This document shows positions 27,402-43,300 of a stretch of DNA of 64,000 nt, in pieces. Source of the DNA: Paramecium sonneborni (lineage: Eukaryota; Ciliophora; Oligohymenophorea; Peniculida; Parameciidae); assembly GCA_905182985.1 (NCBI GenBank), contig CAJJDN010000013.1, positions 582,516-646,515 of the forward strand, written 5' to 3'. Under the pieces are notes generated by a model. The model was given only the letters and a program-made list of their open reading frames with translations. It was not told where the DNA came from and did no database searches. Position numbers and translations under genes: made by a program. Position 1 is the first letter of the stretch. The number at the start of each line of letters is the position of its first letter.

Positions 27402-28019
27402 ATGAATTCAACAGGCTTTGATATTGTAAAGGATGAATAACGTCTATAAAAATAAAAATGTAATAACAATTTGCTAGTTGAATATAATAAAAATAGCTTT
27501 TTTCATGAGGAATATTTGAAGAAAAAAGAAAAGAGAAATCGAAAATTTTTCTTAAAGAGATCTATCTCTATAATATAGATTTGCAAGCAAACTGGTCAGC
27601 TAGACTTATAGTTAGGCTCTGACTTTTTACATATAGAGATCATGCAAGGTGGTCATTTTCCTTTGAATTAATATAATTTAAAAGATATCCCCTCAGAGAT
27701 ATATCATGATGATGAAGAATGCTAATTTTCAAATATTAAGACTAGTCTTGAAACTGCATCAAAGAGTCTTCTGAAAAGGGTGAGAACATTTTAATCTTCA
27801 TTAAATTACAAATCTTTAACATAAATTTAATAATAAATAGAGGCTAACGATCTATGTTAAAATTTCAATATTAAAGAAAAATAAATTACTCACTCTAAGA
27901 ACTAATATTTTGATCAATAATTTCAAATTAAAGAAAATTAATTATTCACTCAATAAATCGAATAGGCTAAACAAATTTTATTGAACCAACACTCAGCTAT
28001 TTAATTAATTCTTTAATGA
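27402..28019 (+). CDS. Unknown protein; probable longer 5' part from 27003
   Basis: The frame from Met at 27402 encodes 205 aa: an N-terminal basic part (KKKEKRNRKFFLKRS), a more structured-looking block (SISIIQICKQTGQLDLQLGS, then DFLHIEIMQGGHFPLNQYNL) and a Gln-rich tail. The frame is open upstream of this Met. Two plausible introns (20 nt gtaaatgttgataattttag; 25 nt gtactaaaaatgtaacaattttaag) join it to protein-like sequence back to about 27003 (FGYKVVKFFEFLDDNILAQ; PILSIKIYELEEYLDVI), but no start codon is evident there. It may be a longer gene with an unidentified start or a partly decayed one. No family recognised. Confidence 0.5.
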
Positions 28020-28045
28020 TTGATGATTTATAAATTTATTTTTAG

Positions 28046-28639
28046 TCATTTTAAAATGATTTTATAATCTTCTTTATTATCGCAACAGACATAGTAGAAT
28101 TATTAAAAAAACAATAACTTTTAGGAGTAAACCCATTTTTTCTTAGATCTTTCTTCTCATAGTATTACTGCCTCCTCTAAATCTTCATTTGATGATTATG
28201 AGTATCAAACTTTATTCAATTAAATAATGAAATTTTGCATTTTTATCTCGTCTTTTTGTAAAAGTTTTTTTTTAGAAAAATTAACTAATCCAATTCCAAG
28301 TATTTTTCATAGATTTATTTTAAATAATTATGTACCTAATAATTAGGTTGATTTTAATTATTGAATTTATAAATAGTCGATGACTTCAATATTTCCAATC
28401 TCATCATGAATAGTATTTAAAAATTTAATTCTAAGGCCTCTATAATTTCTACTATTTGAATACAAATGATTTGTATTTTATCAGCAAAGTTATTTGGTTG
28501 AACTTCTACTTTATTCTGATTCCTAAATTTAGAATAACAATATTCATAAATTTTAACAAAATTTTGCAATTAAAATAATTTTTTGGTTTTTTTATTTCCA
28601 AGAATAATTGAGAAAATTGTTCAAATCAAATACTCCCAT
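28046..28639 (-). pseudogene. Probable decayed gene
   Basis: From an ATG at 28639 (MGVFDLNNFLNYSWKQKN) to a TGA at 28046, the minus strand carries several protein-like segments in different frames: KIYEYCYSKFRNQNKVEVQP, LRIKFLNTIHDEIGNIEVID, NTWNWISQFFQKKTFTKRRD and WVYSQKLLFFQQFYYVCCDN. Two joins are possible with 27-28-nt introns near the 3' end, but others have no GT-AG candidate of suitable length. I read this as a gene broken by small indels; a gene with unrecognised introns is the alternative. Function unknown. Confidence 0.4.
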
Positions 28640-29476
28640 TAATAGTAATTATTTAACTTATTTTATTTAATATTTTCAAATTGTAAAATACATCAAATTT
28701 AATATGAGATTAATAGCATTCTGATTTAAGTTATTATTTAAATAGAACTTTAACAATTACAATAATGGAAAAAAAATCATTTGATTTTAAAACTAAAATT
28801 TAAATGGCTTTAAGATAATATATTGAGAAACTTATTAATATCATATAATTTTTTGAAATTTCTATTAATTAGATTAAGAATATCTATATATTTATTATAT
28901 ATTAAATAAATTATAAATGACAAATTCATCGAAAGACCCAAAATTATTAAAAAAAATAAATAAAACTATATAATAGCTGAAATATTTAAAAAAAAATAAA
29001 AGATCATAATAATAAGATTTTAGTTAATATAAATAAAGGAGATGAGGATTAATTCTTCAAAGTTTTCTCTATGAATAATAAACTAAGAATGGAGAAGCCA
29101 TTTATTGGTTTAAACACGTTCAAGAGTTGGTTAGTAAGTATCAATTTATATATTGAAATATCATTAATCTATTTCTGCAGAAGAATTTATCAAAAATATA
29201 TGTTAAATGGCTTTTTATGTCGAAATATATATGATAATAATTTTGAATAATTTTTGGCATGATTTTATCAAAAGTAAAGTAATACTATATAATATTTTTT
29301 TAGTAGTATTTATAAGTTTAAAAAAAAAAAGAATAATTTACAATATTGAAGTAAAAATAAATGAAACTTAAAAATAAAATAATAGTAATAACAAATGAAT
29401 AGTATGGGGGGTCAGGAAAAAAGAAAAAATTGATAGGTGTTAATTTATACTATATAATATAAGAAATAAATAGGTT
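28640..29476. other. Intergenic before tRNA
   Basis: AT-rich. A TGA-free frame at 29071-29262 (starting MNNKLRMEKPFIGLN, 63 codons) is the only candidate and is weak. No other feature. Confidence 0.4.
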
Positions 29477-29548
29477 GCCCTCTTGGCCAAGTGGTTAAGG
29501 CATCTCCCTAGTAAGGAGAAGATCGACGGTTCGACCCCGTCAGGGGGC
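29477..29548 (+). tRNA. tRNA-Thr (anticodon AGT)
   Basis: A 72-nt cloverleaf. The acceptor stem GCCCTCT pairs with AGGGGGC (one G-U). The D arm is GCCAAGTGGTTAAGGC. The anticodon stem TCTCC/GGAGA encloses loop CTAGTAA, giving anticodon AGT (reads ACT, Thr). The T arm is GACGG-TTCGACC-CCGTC. No CCA is encoded and there is no intron, as usual for eukaryotic nuclear tRNA genes. The A box (TGGCCAAGTGG) and B box (GGTTCGACCCC) are intact. Confidence 0.95.
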
Positions 29549-29555
29549 TTTTTTT
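29549..29555 (+). terminator. RNA polymerase III terminator
   Basis: A run of seven T residues immediately follows the tRNA 3' end, the standard Pol III termination signal. Confidence 0.85.
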
Positions 29556-29629
29556 ATTTTTAATTTTTGATTGTTTTTGTTATTTGATTAAATTGATGCA
29601 TATTTTTAGTAATTTAATTGTTATTATAA

Positions 29630-32251
<2,622 letters not shown>

Positions 32252-32321
32252 GTTATTGTAGAATGATCTATTCAAATCTTATATTTAAGCCAGTTTAAGA
32301 AAAATATAAATTATAAAAACT

Positions 32322-34123
32322 TCATTAATTACACTAAATTTTTGGGGTATTACTTTTGATTCTTATATATCTGTTTTACATAATAAAAGGTAGATTGTTA
32401 TCAAAGTAAATTTAACTATTTTAAAACTTTCTTAAACCTTAAGATTTACTAAATATAGAATCTTAAGGACTTAAAACTCTTTATGTTCTAGAAATTGGTG
32501 ATGTTTATTAATTTTTACAAAAATTTAACTTTATTTGTTGAAAAGATGACGAATCTGGACTTTAATTATAAGATCTTATTTTTAAATTAGTTTTTGATGA
32601 TGAATTTGTATTTAATACCCTATCAGTATTTAATTTGAAATCAGACAATGTGTGTTTGTGAAACATCAAATTTTAATTCTTGATATTACTTATATCTCTC
32701 TATTGAAGAGTTAAACCAATATCTTATGTTTTATTATCCAAAATAAAATTTCTTAGAGATATATTTTTTTTTGAACTACTAATTTTTTTTTGATTTTATT
32801 ATTATTCTTCATAGTCTTTATAATCTAAAGTAAGAAAATCCTTATTTTAAGTTGTTTCTAAAAGTTATTATTTATCTTATTTATCAAAGAAATTTTTTTA
32901 GAAGCCTTTAATCTAACTCAAAATTTATTTTAATTTATTATCATTAAGTGCTACAAGATTTTAATGCAAAATTTAATCAAAATATAATACTCTTAAAAAA
33001 TCTTTTTTATGTATAGAATAAATTTTATTTGTTTCTTAAGTTGTTATAACACTAACTTACCGAGGAATTTCTGGATTTTTCAAGATTTCTAATTCTCCAA
33101 ACATTTCACCTGCTCCAATATATTTAAGAGTTATTGTTTATTTTTTATCTACTTATATTAGATTTCCATATTTCTTTTTTTAAAAAAGCTCATCTATTTT
33201 TTCACTATTTGTTAATTATTTTTTATGGAAAACACTTAATTCTTAAAGTTAATTAATATCATCAAGATCTTTTTAAAATTTTTAATTATTAGAAATTTAT
33301 ATTTTATGTTAATTGTTTTATTTGATCAATTATAAGTACTTAATTACCTTAATTGAATTAATTATTTATAATTACTTTTAATTCCCCTTATTGGATAAAA
33401 AATACTTAATTTGATGGATCACCTTCTTTAAAAATTTGATGATTCAATCCATATTAATGAAATTATACATAATCAAATAACCCTTTAATATTTGTAAATT
33501 TCCAATCTGAAAAAATGGATAATTTAGCAAATTCTTCAAAATACATTTACTTTTATTAATTAGACTAATGATAAAAATTTATTTAATACTAAAGTTTTTT
33601 TAATTATCATATAGTCTTCCTTTTCTAATACTGCTAAATGAGTAGAACTTAAAGCTTTTACAGATGCAGATCTAGGAGCATCATTTTCTAATGCTAATTC
33701 TCCAAAAGACTAGCCTTTATGTAACTAAGTCAGCTCTCTTTCTTCAAATTAATTTATTCCAATTTGATATTTCTTATGAATTGAGACTCGACCTTATAAA
33801 ATTATATAAAATGTAGTTCCAGCATCTCCTTCTCTAAATAGATTGAATCCAATTGGTAAAAAATTATAAGTCATTTTCCTTAAACATCTTTCCCATAATA
33901 AGTCTCCTTAAGGTTAATTTATCATGTTCTAAAAGTATTCATTGTTTTTGGTTGCTTTTTTTAAAATATCCATTTCAGCAAAAGATCGATGATATGAAGA
34001 CTTATTTAGAATTATGCAAATTATTCCAAGAATTTAATCTTCAGATAGTTAGTCATAAATATCTGGATTCTATTCAATTTGATAAATAACTTTTTGTAAA
34101 TTCTGTCTTTCTGAATCTGACAT
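32322..34123 (-). CDS. Cyclic-nucleotide-binding domain protein
   Basis: Roughly 570 aa, beginning MSDSERQNLQKVIYQIEQ. First CNB domain: FREGDAGTTFYIILQGRV, then HKGQSFGELALENDAPRSAS. The PKA-regulatory-subunit-like phosphate-binding cassette FGELAL-x-x-x-APR-x-AS is intact. A second domain follows: IFKEGDPSNQVFFIQQGELK ... GAGEMFGELEILKNPEIPRQ; its cassette FGELEIL-x-NPEIPR is recognisable but altered. At least two introns are needed (25 nt after the first domain; one inside the second). The Ser/Gln/Asn-rich C-terminus has no kinase or channel domain. It could be a cNMP sensor. It converges on the kinase copies at its 3' end. Confidence 0.85.
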
Positions 34124-35163
34124 TGTTTATCCTAATAAAATGCTTCTTCTAGACATTTATTAAAAAAAATTATATAATATTAAATTTAGAATAATTAAAT
34201 AAAGTGATTAATTAAAAATCTCACTCTCTATACTAATTATGATGATATTTGCTAATTTTAAGTGTGAAGTTCTTAATTTAGAGCTATCTAATCATTTTTT
34301 TTATAGAATCTCAAGGATTAAATTATTAATAAATTAATTTCTTGCATAAAAATAAATCCAAAAAAAAATTAATAGAAAATTTTCAAGATCTTTTTAAATC
34401 CAAAAAAAGACTTAATTTTATTAAGCAAATTTATAAGATATTTTAAGAATCGATTATTTATTTAAAATTAATAATTATAATGTTAAGGGAAATCTAAACT
34501 TAAATGCCTCTTTTAACATTTGATCAGGTTTAAAAATTTTTATACTATAAAATTAATTATGTTTTGTAAATTTCTCGCTCTTAATTTATTATCTAAAATC
34601 TCTATTTCTAATTAACAAAACTGTCAAATTTTCAACTTTGTTTTTGTTTCTTTATAATTTTTTATAAAGTTTTAATAAATAGAAGAATTTGATTCAATTC
34701 TTTTTCAATAATATTCCAATTTTAAAAGAGATATAATTTTTTAATGAATTATTTATCATACTTGCTGTCTTATGCAAATTAAAAAAATCTAATCAAATAA
34801 TTTCAATAAGAAAATAGATTTTGGAGAGACTAAAAATTAAATTAAAAGCTTTCCATTTAGTTTTCATAAACGGTAAATATATAATTAACTTTCAAAGGAT
34901 ATAGTTTTAATATTCTAAAAAATTGATTGTGTTAAATCTTATCATAAAATAATATTTAAATAAGAAAAATATTAAATATATGTCAATTAGCCTTCAAACC
35001 TGACAAAAACTTAATATTTATATCATTTTTTTATCAATATTTGATAATGTAAATCATAAATTGATGTATTAAGATAAAAGATATTAAAATTAATTATTAA
35101 ATTCAAGTTTTATTTATCGAAAGATTTAGTTTAAAAAGAATATAGATAATTCATTAAATTCAA
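34124..35163. other. Gene-poor stretch with coding-like fragments
   Basis: About 1 kb. On the + strand, three adjacent fragments have protein-like composition but are separated by TGA or frame changes: about 34370-34570 (NFQDLFKSKKRLNFIKQIYK), about 34560-34744 (QIEEFDSILFQQYSNFKRD) and 34744-34926 (MNYLSYLLSYAN ... ENRFWRDQKLNQKLSIQFSQ). They may be remnants of a lost gene. No start or intron structure can be supported. Confidence 0.35.
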
Positions 35164-35649
35164 TCAATATTTTTAATCTGAAGTATTCCATGGTTCGACA
35201 TCATCAAAATTATCATCTAGGGTTAAAATTCTTTTAGTTTCAATATTTTTTATTTTGGAACAAAGCTATTATTATATTGTTTTCTCTTAAATAGGATCTA
35301 TTTGACTTTTTTGAATAAATTTCGATTAATTTTTTATAATCTATATTCTGATTTTGTGTGGAGAATGATACTATGAATTAGAATTAGTTGTTTTTTTTAA
35401 CTAAATTTTGCAGAGAGGCTCATTAAATTGTTATTTTTAGATTTATTTAATTGTATCCTTAGTTTATTTATAAGTACTAATTTTCTATCCATAAATGTTA
35501 TATGATGTAAAGGAAGGTTAGTAATTTTATTTTGCTTATATTTCATTCTTATTTTATAATATGGTTTAAAGATATGTCTAGTAAGCAGTGAGTCTAGGAT
35601 TTGGAAGTTTTTAAAAATGATCAAAAAAAGAAGCACATGTAGTTTTCAT
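35164..35649 (-). CDS. Unknown 161-aa protein
   Basis: Intronless frame, 161 aa, starting MKTTCASFFDHFQKLPNPRL and ending DDVEPWNTSDQKY. Basic and Gln-rich in the middle (IKNQSKFIQKSQIDPIQEK) with a short acidic patch near the end (LTLDDNFDDVEPW). The uninterrupted length with typical composition supports a real gene. No domain, signal or membrane segment recognised. Confidence 0.6.
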
Positions 35650-36073
35650 CAATTTTCTAGGGGAATTGTGTGTAGCATTATTTTGTTTAGGTAGGGGTGA
35701 TACATCAGTCTAAAATCTATGTGAAATTGAGGCTTAATCGTTAAACTTAAGTGTTTTTCTATAGTATTGATAGCTATAGTTATTTTAGAATTAAAGAAAC
35801 TTGTCATTCATTTAATTATTAATTGTTATGAAAAAGAGTTAAACGATTAGTAATAAATTATTATTAAGATGTTTTGTAAGGATTTTTTTCTATTTGATTT
35901 GATTATGAATTATAGGATAATGATAAAAATGTTGATTTTAATCATAGAGTATTATTTATTCAAATTTCTTAATGATTGAAGATTTTGGCAATTTAATAGG
36001 AAAAAAATAAAAGAGAATAAGTTTAATGAAAATGAATATATAATAATTTTTTTGATTATATAATTATTAATAG
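35650..36073. other. Divergent intergenic region
   Basis: Spacer between divergently transcribed genes, slightly less AT-rich near 35690-35740. No coding frame, RNA gene or repeat supported. Confidence 0.45.
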
Positions 36074-37360
36074 ATGGCAGTCAATGATGAAAGATATGTG
36101 TTTATTGTTGAATGGTTCGACACAAGTGCTTCTTTAATAAGAAGTTATAATCTCATTTACTTTATGTCTGACAAGACAATTGAGATGGTAAAGAAAAGAT
36201 TATTAGATTTAGTTTGATTTGAAAAATAAAAGAATTTTTCTGAAAAGATGTGATTATCCTTCAGTTTAATTGAAGGATTTATATGTAGGATCGATTGTAA
36301 CAGTTTATTCAAGATAATTGAAAATAGTTGATTATGCAGATGTATTTACAAGATCTAAATTTGAAGTTTAGAGAGGAAAGTAAGTAACATATGTAATTAT
36401 ATAGAACATTTGGTATGATAAAACCAGATGCATATACACATATAGGAAAGATAATCACAGCAATTGAAAAGAACGGTTTCGTAATTGGTAATTTGAAAAT
36501 GACTAGAATGTAAATTGCAGATGCTTAATAATTCTATGGAGAACATAGAGTAAAAATTAGATAAAACTTGAATAGGGCAAACCCTTTTTTGAAGAATTAA
36601 CATAATTCATTTGTAGTGATTTTATAGTAGGGTTGGAATTGATAGCTGATAATAGTGTAAAGAAATGGAGAGATCTAATTGGACCAACAAAATGTTAAGT
36701 AGCTAGAGTAGAAGCTCCAAATTCAATGAGAGCATTATATGGTACAGAAGGAGTCAGAAATGCTTGTCATGGAAGTGATGCTGGTAATTGATTTTAATAT
36801 ATAATGGATAGCTGGATCAGCATCTAGAGAATTAGATTTCTTTTTCTCTGATAAATCTAATCTAAAATCAACAGCTGTTTTTAATAATTGTACATGTGCT
36901 ATTATTAAACCACATATTGTATTAGAAGGAAAAGCTGGATAAATTATAGATATTATTTTAAGTGAAGGATTTGAAATTTCAGCTATGCAAATGTTTTATT
37001 TAGATAGAGCTACTAGTGAAGAATTCTTTGAAGTTTATAAAGTATATTATTTATTTATTATTATTTTTAGGGTGTACTTCCTGAATTCTAAGCAATGTCT
37101 GAACATTTAACATCTGGTCCTTGTATTGCTATGGAAATTAGATAAGAAAATGCTGTAAAATAAATCATTTATTTTAGGTTAAATCTTTTAGAGATCTTTG
37201 TGGACCTCATGATCCTGAAATTGCTAGAACTTTGAGATCTTCAACAATTAGAGCTAAATTTGGGATTGATAGAGTTAAAAATGCTATTCATTGTACTGAT
37301 TTGTTAGAAGATGGTATACTAGAAGTAGAATATTTCTTTAATATTTTACAATAAAAATGA
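36074..37360 (+). CDS. NME7: Nucleoside diphosphate kinase 7 (NME7)
   Basis: 376 aa after six introns (25, 25, 26, 28, 29, 23 nt). Residues ~1-90 form a DM10 domain (ERYVFIVEWFDTSASLIRSY, LKRCDYPSVQLKDLYVG). Two NDK domains follow. The first has FGMIKPDAYTHIGKII, the GPTKC-type segment and the active-site loop RNACHGSDA with its catalytic His. The second has CAIIKPHIVLEGKAGQII, LRSSTIRAKFGIDRVKNAIH and the His in NAIHCTD. NME7 is an axonemal and gamma-tubulin-associated protein in other eukaryotes, which fits a ciliate. The stop lies 28 bp from the convergent CNOT1 stop. Confidence 0.95.
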
Positions 37361-37388
37361 TTTATTGAATGAACATTTTATGAATAAA

Positions 37389-40300
37389 TCATTGTCTTTG
37401 AATCTAATACAATTTGTATAGGTTGTTATTAGATTAAGTTCTCTTTAATTCTTCATGAAGGTACAACATTCCCCATGTTTTTGGACTTTCTGGTAAGAAA
37501 CGCTTAGAGATCAACCTAATTATAATCTAAACAAATAATACGTAGTAAATTATTCTTAAATTTAGTGGTTATCAGCAATAATGAATTATGATAAGATATA
37601 TAGAATATAGAATTCAGTTGCTTTCTCAGGATAACGAAGTTAATTCAATATTACATTCATCACATTATATCTAATTGCAAAACTAGAAAGCTTAATTATT
37701 CTAGTTAACAATGTTCTTTGCTATTAAATATTAAGATTCTCAAGTCTTGGCAATAAAAGGAAGAAACCAGATATTTATAATGGCAACTTAGATTTTTGAT
37801 CATACTCAAAATACCTACTTATTTTTATTTTTAAATCTTCATCATTCATATTTAACATAAGTAAAATTTCTTCTTTGATTTTTATTTAGTTTTATTCCTC
37901 TAAACTAGCATGAACAATCTAACCAAATTTTTGAGAATCAGGAATATCATATATGTTAGTGCATGATTAAGGATCATCAGTTTGATCATTAGGAAAAGCA
38001 GCTAAACTTAAATTTAATAATTGGACATAATTAAAAGGTACCTCATCTGCAAAACAAAAAGCAAATTTGCTACAGAACTTTCTCTAATCTGTTAATAAAA
38101 TCATAAAAAATCTTGTGACTCCTTTAAGATATTCTTATACATAATGATAAGAGATAGTTTCTTCAGTAATTGTTTCTCTCACAAATTCTAATAATTTAAT
38201 AACCAACCTTGCAAAAGCATTTTCATTTGTAGTAATTATCTATTAGAAATATCTATTGCAGAGTAATTCTAACCAAGCATAAGAGAATCCAGGATAGAGA
38301 CTTGGTTCGATTTTTTCTAAAAAATCAGCAAATTTGTAATGGAATATCTTAACGTCTTCATCCAAAATTTGTAAATCAAAAAGTAAATTATAAAATAGTT
38401 TGAACAATTGTCTTTAATTAAATTTCTATTTAGTAATTTCATGTAGTTTAGTGAGTACCATTAAGCATCCATCAAATAATTTTTCAAAGAATTTAGGTCT
38501 TGCTTTAGAATCTAGCCCTTTAGCCATAATAGTAATCATTTTCCCTAATTATTCGATTTGAGAATGATCCATATATTCTTTGTTATCATTCATACTAAGT
38601 TCGATTGCATAAGCAAAAAATTTACTTAATTAATCTTCAACTAAAAATTAGGTTTCTCCTTATATTATAAAAAAGCTTTTTAATTCTTCTTCAGAATCAG
38701 AATTTAATTAATACCATAATTTTAATTTTTGTGCAACTTAATTTGAGAATTCTTCATCAATTTTAGAATAGAAGCCTTTTATTAAATTTAATTTTTTTTA
38801 AAAGACTTTAATTTAAGAAGAATTGCTAACATAATTAGAAAGTTCTTAAAAGAATTTATTAACAGTTGGATTTGTGTCCTTCTTTTTACTGATTTCTTTA
38901 ATAATATTTTTGAATGAATTTAAATTTTGATTATTATCTTCTTCAATGATAACTTTTCTAAGTATGTAGACAATAGAGCTAACATTAATTTGATTATCTT
39001 TTGTTAGAATTTAATTCATTATTTATTCAGCCTCTGAACTTTAAATAAGTTTTTTATTTAACATAATAGGAAAAGCTTACCACCATAAAGGACTGTGTTC
39101 TAAAAGTTCAATATTTTTGGAAATGAATTCTGCAACTAATTCACTCCATTTTTTACCTACTTTTTCATTAATTTTTCTTATAAGAATATTTATCAAATCT
39201 AAAGAGATAGATATTTTTTCGGAAGTTAAATTATTGGTTAAAATGACTTATAAAAATTTATCAGCCAAATCCTTATAGAATTATTCAGGATTAGATTATT
39301 CTTATTCATTTAAATCTTAAATAAGTTATATTATTTTTTCTTCATTGTTTTAAGGATCTTATAGAAGTTAACATAATGTGGATACTTTTTATAAGACAGT
39401 TTACTTGGGTTATTTTTTTTTGTTTCCAAATTCTTCATAAATTCTTATTTCTTCTTCAGTCAAACCTTAGATTCTAGGTTGTAATGGTTCAGGTAAGAAT
39501 TTAAGTTAATTTTAAGTAATCTCATCTCTATATTATTAACCTTTTTCTTTGCAACGTTATCTTTTTTCTAATTCTGCTAAAATCAAAGGATCTTGATTAA
39601 CATCTTCTAGAGCTCTTTCAATAACAGCTTTTCTTATTAAAGCACAACCTAGATCTAAATTTTCTTAAGCAGCAGTTTAAACAAAGATTTCTTTAGTTTT
39701 GCTATCAAGATCAATTTATTCAGTTCCTTCTTTAAGATAATGAGTAATTCTAACTTTTAATGGTTCTCTACAAGTAACCATAGCTAAACTTCCAGATAAA
39801 TGTGAAGCTATCATATGCATTCCTCTTAACATATATTTTTCATTTGGTTCAAGTGCAAAATCTTTAAACACTAATTCTCTTGTAGTAATAAGAGCAATAG
39901 TAACACTTCTACTTATAACAGGTGGAATGATATCAGAAATAGCATGATCTAAAGCTGTAGCTACAAGGTTTTTACACTCAGCTTCACTTAATTTATCATA
40001 TAAATTTTTGGAATCTGCCATTACATATTATGGTAGATTCTTAATATTCAATTTATTAAGTGGATCTATATCTATAATAGGTTATGGTTATTATGGTTAA
40101 GGAATAGTAGCAACAGGATTTGGAATAAGAATAGGAGTGGGAGTTGGATTTATTGGTTGAACTGTATATTCAATCTATTTCAATAAATTCATGATTTCAT
40201 ATTTGGCCATTGTATTACATGTATCCTTGGCAGCATCCAACTCTTATAACATTTTATTAATCCATTTATTATTTTTTGTAAATATTTAACTACTCTTAAC

Positions 40301-43300
40301 TTATTCTAAGATTTTACACAAAGGATATATTGTCCATTGATTTTATTTCAATAATGTCTTGTAATCAAAATATTTAAATAAAAAAGGTTTATCTCTTGAA
40401 ACAGTAATCTAACCTAAAAAACTGCCCATATTTTTTATAGTACTTCTATCATCTGCAGATGGAGTTGCCTTATTTATACTCAACAATCTTGTTAATCCTA
40501 TACTAACTTCTTTTGCAACTTCTGAAAAATATTTAGATTTATTTAATGCAGCCAGTAAACAACACATAACATTAGGACCTTATGCTTATTATTGAGTCAT
40601 TGGAGAACGCAAATATGCTATTGTTTTTATAAAATAAAATAAAGCATCTTAATTTTCTAATTTTTATCTTATTTCTGCAGCTTTTTATTCAACATTATTT
40701 TATGAAATACTATTCAATGTAAATGTAAAATATTCTTTTACTTCTAAATCTGCTCCACATTTTGAAAACATTTCAAATTCCATCTATAAAATTTATTTAT
40801 ATGTCAAATTAATATTTGCATTATTATCATCTTATTTTTATTTTTAAGGTTGAGGTGTATGTTACACTGGTAATTATGATTATTTTTATGATGTAGGTGG
40901 AGGAGTAACTGATTATAAATGTACTTATTAATATTATTAATGTTATTAAACCTGAGTAACTGGTTATTGCTACTATGGTACAATAACTGGTTATGGCTAT
41001 TATTAGATAGGTATTTGAATAGGTTATACTACAGTAGGAACTATGATTGGAACAGGTTGTGTTGATTAAATAGGAACTGATTCTGATTTCTTTAGAGGTA
41101 CATAAGCTGGCTCTTCTTCTTACTTTTCTTTTTAAACAACTAACTGAATTGGCTTATGGAAAACCGTCTATATTGGAGTTGCAGATTATAATGGAGACTT
41201 TATACCATGCTTTTCACAAACTCTTATTATTTCTGCCAACAGGTCTGGATTCTTGAATGATAATTATTCACATGCCATCACATCTTATGCAAACCATGGC
41301 CATTCATATATTTTATTCTTCATTACATCTAATGCTTTAACAGCAAAATCATATCTTTATGAATTATTCTTTAATGATACTTAAATTATCTTCAAACCTA
41401 TTTATATACTTTAACCTTCTACTAATCCTCTTTCTAATACTCCTCCAAACAACTATCCTGTTAATTCTAATTCCTTCTTTGGGTATTTCAAATGAAATTA
41501 ATACTCATTATATAAATTGGTTATTATACAAGCATACACCTCTTTCTCTTATATACTACCTTATGTTTTCCATTATACCATTTTATTTAAAAAACTCTCC
41601 AAACTTATCTATTCATTATAATAACTCTCAAAATAACTATCTGTCTTACTCTCCACTTCCTAATTTGTTTTTTAATTCGGCTATCCTGCTAACTATGGAA
41701 ACACTTGTACTACTTCTTTATAGTATTATTATGTAGTCTATTTAATCTTATTCCCCAATTTATCTCCTTAATTCATCAATTACTCAAATATTATTGTTAT
41801 CATCTCTAATTTTAATTAACCTTTATCTAATATCTAATCCAATTATTGTATTTACATCTATCCTAACTAACCACTTGGCAATCCAAATTTTATTTGATAC
41901 TCTTTTATCTATTATATCACATTCTCATCTATGTATTGTAATAATACATTTACAAATGGAATACCTTAAGACTTTATTCGTTCATTTAACCATATATCAA
42001 AATTCAAATATTCTCGCTTACCTGCCAATATCCCCAATGGAACTGAAAATTAATAATCTTCAAATTTTGCCATTGTTAATAAAGAAGTATTATTCTATTG
42101 GGAATTTTAAAACAATTATTAAACAATATCCAATACTCTTGATAAATTTAAACATGAATTCTCTTTCTTTCCTTATTCTTTTTTATATAATTCACTTATT
42201 CCTGTAATAAATAAATTCTAATTGTATTTCCACATCTATTCTAAAACTGGTGATGAATTTGCATGTTATGATACATAATTAGGAAATAACAAAGTAAATA
42301 ATTCATCTATTAATGCTCCTCCTTATGAAGGTGAAATTTAAAATAAAGCCAAAATTACTAAATCTGGATTTTATCTTATTGGTGTTTCAAAAAACTCTCT
42401 TATTTCAGCTATATATCCATATTCACTTAATTCTATCAGCATTTATACAAATTCTAAATTTTACCAAAATTATAATTATTATTAAGTCTTAAAATTTGTA
42501 ATATGTTCCATAACAACTAATTTCTTTGGTTAAATTTCATTCCAAAATAACTATTCAGGCTTATTAACTTTTAACATACAAGAAAGGAAAGTAATTTAAG
42601 ATTTCTTATTATGCCATTTATCTAATAATAATCTATGTGGTAATTAAAACTATTATTATTATTTTTTAATCTTAGCTAATATGCCCATTAAATTATTAAA
42701 TCCTTATAATGATAATTCCAAATTGGGTCTATCTAATTTCTCAAATACTTGTGACCATTATCGTTTATTATTATCATTAATAAAAAATTTAATAAAATCA
42801 TCTTCCTATTATTTATTTGATTCTACAAACTATTAATCCCAATCTGGCTATTAAGTATTTTAAGTTAATTTAAATAACCATTGAACATCTTTATGAATTT
42901 CCTCACCTTAATTATTAGCCAAATACAATAAGCAATCTATTATATCACTATCACTATATTCTGTAAATATTTATTATAAATTGCTTGTGTAAGGTCCCAA
43001 TTCCCTTAAAATGTCTACAGGTTTAATACACTCATTAATTTTAGGAATTTCAATATTTACTGGATCCAATTTCATATACTTTTTATTATCATCATACAAA
43101 CATTTTAAATCAGGCTATTTTGTATTTTAAACATATTCATTAAAATTCTTGATTTCTTATTCAAGATCCTAATATAATTTAAATATTTTTACCGTCAATT
43201 CAGGAATGTTTCTAAGTTGATATAATAATGTATGAATTACATATTAGGGTACTTATAAATTGTTTTTCTATTAAAAGGGTTCTTGCAGCTTCTTTTTTAA

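Noticed and set aside
28056..28364. A + strand frame of 102 codons starting MILQSSLLSQQ
   Set aside because: It overlaps minus-strand segments that read better as protein and include a plausible C-terminus; kept only as an alternative.
29071..29262. 63-codon + strand frame (MNNKLRMEKPF)
   Set aside because: No domain, no intron and no neighbouring support; chance is sufficient.
41359..42207. Two + strand hydrophobic reading frames
   Set aside because: They lie antisense to well-supported CNOT1 exons; their Leu/Ile-rich composition is what antisense of Lys/Asn-rich coding DNA gives.
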